From: Costus lasius
Taxonomy: Eukaryota > Streptophyta > Magnoliopsida > Zingiberales > Costaceae
Direction: 5' to 3'
DNA length: 64,000 bases
Assembly (NCBI GenBank): GCA_027563935.2
Contig: CM050454.1
Location: 4,368,001-4,432,000 of the forward strand
Part shown: one piece after another, positions 59,946 through 64,000 of the stretch
How positions within the stretch are numbered: position 1 is the stretch's first letter
Layout: every line of letters begins with the position of its first letter
Notes under the pieces: model-generated
Told to the model about the DNA's origin: nothing
Database searches by the model: none
Seen by the model: the letters and a program-made list of their open reading frames with translations, nothing else
Made by a program: the position numbers and the translations under genes

Positions 59946-60840
59946 GTACCTTAATAGTCTGTTCTTTTGGAAGGATGTAAAAGAAGAGGGAACGGATCAA
60001 CAGGGAACAAAAATACAATCCACATAAAGGGATCACGTGAGAGTCACATGTCGAGAGTTATGCTTGTGATACACACGCGGACGCTGGGCAGGGGCTAGTG
60101 CGTGGGACAATGACGGGTGGGGGGGAGTGGATGACTTTGGAGGGGTCCGGCGACCCGGAACGGCGTTAACGGCCTCTCATGTGATGGATGGTGGGGTAGT
60201 AAATTTTTTTTCCAGTTTTTGACTCTGGTCAATTTTTGCTTGCAACGACAAGCGAGCTAGCTGGACGGAAAGCGGGCTGGACGATTAGACGGTGACGGGC
60301 TGAGGGTGATGTGATTGCGAGCTAGAGGGCAACGGGCTGAGGATGCGAGCAAGGGCACCACCCACTTTCGCCGCCACTGTTGCTGAATGAGGGACAAGTG
60401 GGATGACGGGCTGAGGACGCAAGCGGGCTGGACGGCTGGCGGCTGGACGAAGATAGCGATGGCGACGGGGGACGAGAGGGACAAGAGGAAGAAATACGCA
60501 ACTGGATGAGGGCGACGCGACTATGGGCTAGAGGGCGCCGGGCTGAGGACGCGAGCTGGACGAGCGATGCGACTAAGGGGCTAGAGGGCAATGGGCTGAG
60601 GACGTGAGTTGGACGGGCGATGCAACTACGGGCTAGAGCGCTACGGGGGATGAGAGGGACGAGGGATAGAGGAAGACCATCTGCTACGACGAGAGGGACG
60701 AGGGACGCCAGAGTTTCGTACGTCGAGCTTTTCCCTCGATTTAGATGGACAACCAAATGAAGGAAAAAGTCACTATTTGCCACCTCTAGTTTTCTCCACC
60801 TCTATTTGCCTCTTTATGGAAACAAAGGAAAAAAATACTA
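59946..60840. mobile_element. Probable Tourist-like element with GC-rich minisatellite core
   Basis: The core at about 60060-60700 repeats GGGCTGAGGACGCGAG, GGGCTAGAGGGC and GGACGAGAGGGACGAGGGA units. The flanks carry TTTTGGAAGGATG at the left and 'tatggaaacaaagg' at the right, resembling the ends of the other TTTCCTT elements. The ends and target duplication are too degraded to fix. Confidence 0.45.
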
Positions 60841-61013
60841 ATCATGTCAACCCTTTCATATATTATTCCAAGGAAATACTATGTAAATCTTCCAATATCT
60901 ACTATGTATCAATAATGGACTGGTATAATTGACATGCAATAATTCAATTTTAGTTAGTATGATTTTTTTTTTAGTTAGTATGATTATTAAGATGTATATT
61001 TGGACTTGCTTTT

Positions 61014-61490
61014 GGGTGGGTTTCCTTAGATAGAAAACATGAGAGAATGGATGGAAAGAGAGATTTTTCATCATTTTTTTGGATGGATGAAAAAGCAAAG
61101 AAGGAAGAACACATTGTTTTTCCCTTGTTTTGTTTTTTGCCTGATTCAGGCAGAAAACATTTGAGCGATGCTCTCTCAATCAAGTCATCGCTATCACCTC
61201 TAGCCTTTGCCGCTGCTTCCGCTTCCTCCTTCAGCCCTTGTTGTCTCTTCCTCCATCCCCCACTTCCTCTTCCTCCTCCAGCACTCACTCGCTTGCTGCT
61301 CTCTCGTTTAAGCCACTGTCGTAGTCACCTCCTCCAGTACTCACCATCACCTCCCCACACCAGCCCTCCAGTCTCGCCCCCCTCCGTGTACCTCTAGCTT
61401 TCGTGAGCAACAAAGCCTCCGTGAAAATTTTTCTTTCCTTACCAATTTTTTATCCTTACACTATTTTCTTGTTTTGGGTTTTTCCTCTAA
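61014..61490. mobile_element. Tourist-like element in unit 2, decayed
   Basis: Counterpart of 53630-54630 without the nested hAT-like insertion: GGTGGGTTTCCTTAG at the left, C/T-rich core at 61190-61400, blurred right end near 'gggtttttcctcta'. Confidence 0.6.
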
Positions 61491-61913
61491 GTAGCTTTGG
61501 ATAGAAAACGAGAAAAAGCATTTAATATTGAAAAAAAACATAAGTTGTAAAAATTATATTTTGATACTTTTATTGCTTATGCTTTTAAAAAAAAAATTGA
61601 ATATTATAACATGCGCTCTAAATATTATTATTTTAAATAAAAATAAAAAATTTTATTATTTTAAATAATTTAAAATTTTAATAAATAAATAAATATATTA
61701 TTTTAAATATAATAAAGTACTAAAATTTTAGGAAAAAGAGGTGCAACAAAAGCTTTTCTTTTTATTAGATTTGAAATATTTAAAGTTGGATGGGTTCGAT
61801 TTTTGGTTAATACTAAAATTTTACGTTGATCTGTTTAAAGTAAAATTTATATTCTTTTTAATTTTATATAAATGTTTGTATTATATAATATTTGCCAGTC
61901 ATTACTACTAGGT

Positions 61914-62329
61914 GACAGTGGCCTGAGCGCGCACTCTGTCGTCGCCCGCCGCCGCGCCCCTTCGCGTGCCGTGCCCGGGAGATCCGCTCAGGGATACGCC
62001 CGGCTGAGCGCTCGCCGCATAGCACCCGCTACCAGCTCGTCCAGTAAGCAACCTGATTGGATTCGCTGGCAAGAGGAGGGCCGTCGGCCGCCACTTTTCT
62101 CGCGCCGTGCATGGACCGCCTCCTGCCACGCGTGTGCACCGCACCGTCCACCAATTGCATAGAGATCCCTGTCGCCTGCGCCAGGTTGATTTCATTATAA
62201 ATCAAGCGCCATCGCTGTTCATTTCATTACCGCGGTTACATCTTGGTGGAAGCTAAATCCTCGCAGAATCACTTCCCATTTGGATTTGATTCGATTTCGT
62301 AAACCATCTTGTTCTCCTTCAGCAAGAAG
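61914..62329 (+). promoter_or_regulatory. GC-rich upstream region and core promoter of ORF copy 2
   Basis: Counterpart of 56310-56722. TATAAAT lies at 62196-62202, 128 bases before the ATG. The ATG context is CAAGAAGATGTC. Conservation of this non-coding stretch is as high as that of the first half of the ORF. Confidence 0.6.
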
Positions 62330-63610
62330 ATGTCTGAGATCGAGGAGTTGGGTTTCCAGGGGGCCGAGAGCTCTACTGCGAAGCCACAGTCATACTTCAA
62401 GATGGCTGATGTTGGGCCCATCACGAGCGTCAAGTGCTTCAATATACGTAACGGGGATCCCGCTGAGGGAAGGTCCGAGCTGATCAGGGTACCGATACTG
62501 AAGGCGTTCCGCTGGAGGCCGATCGATGGCCTGAACCCACAGGATGCCCTCAAGATGATCCACTCCTTCATACGGACTGCGTATGCAGGGATTGCCGACC
62601 AGCCGCTGGGCCTCGACGAGCGCAGGACTCGCAAGGCTGCGATCCTATTGGGGGTGAGCAGAGCTGTGATTACGGCAGTCTACAAGATCAAGACAAGCGA
62701 CCTGACCCCTGAGGAAGTCGAGAAGCCCTTGCTCGGAGTTGCTGACGAGAACGACCCTCTCAACAGCCTGTACATCATGCCGGACTTATCGGCGGACATG
62801 AAGGCGGCGCTGGAGAAGCCTCTCGAGCTGACCCAGATGGAGGTCGCAGTGATCGCGGCGACGCACATGTCAGCAATAGGTATACTGCCGGTCCAGGGCT
62901 ACTCGCTAGCATTGACCGACCATCACTACCTGAGCGATTCGAAGACCCGGTCTCGCAGGGCCTTCCATATCATTGAGAAGCAACATTGGAGGCCGGAAAG
63001 CGTTGCGAATTGGTTTAACGAGGACGCCGACCTCATAAGAGACATCCTCTGGCACAAAGCCGGCCATCCAGTCAAAATATCAATCAAATTAGAATTGGCC
63101 CATGACGAGAACGTCAAAAGAATGTTGGCTGACGCTGGATGTGGTTCCGCAGCTTCACGTCTACCTTTCACGGAGCCGGACCTCACCGCCGCCAAGAGCT
63201 ATATGAGGTTGCTGCAGACCGTCCGCCCCATATATGAGATCTGCGGATCTAAGTGCGACTTTGCACCGCTGGAAGACGCCATCAACGTGCTGAAACTGCT
63301 CCCCTGGAATGCCCCTGCGCCGGACCTGACTGGCATACGGCCACCGACTGTGCCTCCAACGGTTGTCACACGTGATCTGGCTCTGGTACACCTGAAGGCC
63401 GTTATGGAAGCTAACATCGATACAGTGGCGCATGCCTATGGGTTCTTCTGCGCCATCTCTGAACAGACGACTTTGGTGACGGCCGAAACCGCTCTCATTC
63501 TCAGGTGCTCGTTCTCTCTTGTTACGCTGAAGAACAAGGGCCATCCTGCATTCTTTGCTGGGCTGCGCTTTTACGAGGATGTTAGAGTAAGTTTCTCTTC
63601 TCTCTTCTAA
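62330..63610 (+). CDS. Unknown 426-aa protein, tandem copy 2 of the candidate virus-derived gene
   Basis: An intact 426-codon frame, about four fifths identical to copy 1 by eye, with small length differences only in whole codons: a shorter N-terminal segment after residue 17, one residue fewer near 'IADQ', and a few fewer near 'LKNKG'. Residues about 85-190 are almost unchanged. Differences concentrate in the last third, yet the frame is kept. The end is different: FYEDVR then SFSSLF, at a GTAAGT that could be a true splice donor, in which case the real C-terminus is encoded downstream. No known domain is recognised; the possible viral nucleocapsid/coat origin is inferred from length and character, as for copy 1. 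The tandem partner and shared promoter island suggest both may be expressed. Confidence 0.7.
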   Translation: MSEIEELGFQGAESSTAKPQSYFKMADVGPITSVKCFNIRNGDPAEGRSELIRVPILKAFRWRPIDGLNPQDALKMIHSFIRTAYAGIADQPLGLDERRTRKAAILLGVSRAVITAVYKIKTSDLTPEEVEKPLLGVADENDPLNSLYIMPDLSADMKAALEKPLELTQMEVAVIAATHMSAIGILPVQGYSLALTDHHYLSDSKTRSRRAFHIIEKQHWRPESVANWFNEDADLIRDILWHKAGHPVKISIKLELAHDENVKRMLADAGCGSAASRLPFTEPDLTAAKSYMRLLQTVRPIYEICGSKCDFAPLEDAINVLKLLPWNAPAPDLTGIRPPTVPPTVVTRDLALVHLKAVMEANIDTVAHAYGFFCAISEQTTLVTAETALILRCSFSLVTLKNKGHPAFFAGLRFYEDVRVSFSSLF

Positions 63611-64000
63611 CCATCTGAATAATTATGTAATACACCAATGGCGATGTTAGAACAAGAGTTAATCTAGGATGAAACTAGGTGCAACCACAAGAATCATGTA
63701 ATCAAATCTAAGTCTGGATTTTCTTAGCTTGTTTAACTAATTAAATTTGGTCTACATGTTCACCAAGAATCTAAGATTAAGCTGGTATGTGAATCCAAGA
63801 GCTGTGGGTCTTATTAGGATATGACTTTTAGTTATTGTAGGACTGCCTTGATCCCCACTAGAACTTGTCTGCTGACATCATATTCTTGTAGTTGGTTTGA
63901 TTATTATTAATCAATTTTGATGACTGAAACAGGATTTTAAGCATCTCTTAAAACTATGCTGATTGTGATGGTGTTGAAATGAATTTAAAGTGTTTCTACA
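63611..64000. other. 3' flank of ORF copy 2
   Basis: Closely follows the copy 1 flank (58190-58640) apart from the 90-bp difference. No coding sequence is seen before the window ends. Confidence 0.6.

Larger units (their letters stand above)
53560..60923. repeat. Tandem duplication, unit 1 (about 7.36 kb)
   Basis: From 'tataattgacatgcaataa' at 53560 the sequence parallels the stretch starting at 60924, through a Tourist-like element, AT-rich DNA, the GC-rich upstream block, the ORF and at least the first 560 bp of its 3' flank. Unit 1 differs by two insertions (about 53970-54468 and 54961-56195), which together account for the larger distance from unit start to ORF. Unit 2 runs beyond the window. 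Confidence 0.85.
60924..64000. repeat. Tandem duplication, unit 2 (continues beyond the window)
   Basis: Parallels unit 1 from 53560. It lacks the hAT-like and fold-back MULE insertions of unit 1. It has a small direct duplication of 'tttagttagtatgatt' near 60948-60984 that is not in unit 1. Confidence 0.85.

Noticed and set aside
1..64000. tRNA, rRNA or other structured RNA genes
   Set aside because: I saw no tRNA cloverleaf with A and B boxes and no rRNA-like sequence. The only tRNA-related strings are retroelement primer sites.

Overview
The window is nuclear DNA of a flowering plant. The strongest evidence is a plant-specific F-box/actin-related gene (ARP8) with GT-AG introns, an early-nodulin-like gene, chromovirus and other Ty3/gypsy LTR elements, and many Tourist, hAT and Mutator-type MITEs. 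Long AT-rich introns full of small transposons point to a medium or large genome; a monocot is possible, but I cannot name the species.

Layout. 1-6.6 kb is a nest of DNA transposons. Two related Mutator-type (MULE) elements lie at practically the same target, giving three copies of one target sequence. A third fold-back MULE sits inside the second, followed by a hAT MITE and a Tourist-in-Tourist nest. 8.9-30.2 kb is one minus-strand gene, ARP8: I reconstructed 12 exons whose phases all agree (1536 nt, 511 codons plus stop), with introns of 7.3 and 6.1 kb. 31.35-34.6 kb is a complete non-autonomous LTR retrotransposon (two 1330-bp LTRs, 5-bp target duplication). 35.3-40.5 kb holds broken, intron-containing fragments of two unrelated housekeeping genes, CCT6 (chaperonin zeta) and EMC3 (ER membrane complex), both on the plus strand. 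41.6-49.2 kb holds a chromovirus remnant joined to a decayed Ty3/gypsy element, both on the minus strand. A LINE-type RNase H remnant follows at 50.3-51.05 kb, then a two-exon early-nodulin-like (phytocyanin family) gene at 52.3-53.0 kb.

53.56-64 kb is the most unusual part: a tandem duplication with an offset of about 7.36 kb. Each unit carries a GC-rich, intact ORF (451 and 426 aa) in very AT-rich surroundings, each with a TATA box and a shared GC-rich upstream block. The two proteins are about four fifths identical, and their internal length differences keep the frame. I recognise no plant family. Length and general character make a captured nucleocapsid/coat protein of a negative-strand RNA virus a reasonable but unproven idea. 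Unit 1 alone has gained a 1225-bp fold-back MULE with an exact 10-bp target duplication, ending 537 bp before its ORF; unit 2 keeps the empty site.

ARP8 and the early-nodulin-like gene are independent host genes. The CCT6 and EMC3 fragments are dead copies. The tandem pair looks like a small young family whose second unit runs off the right edge of the window.
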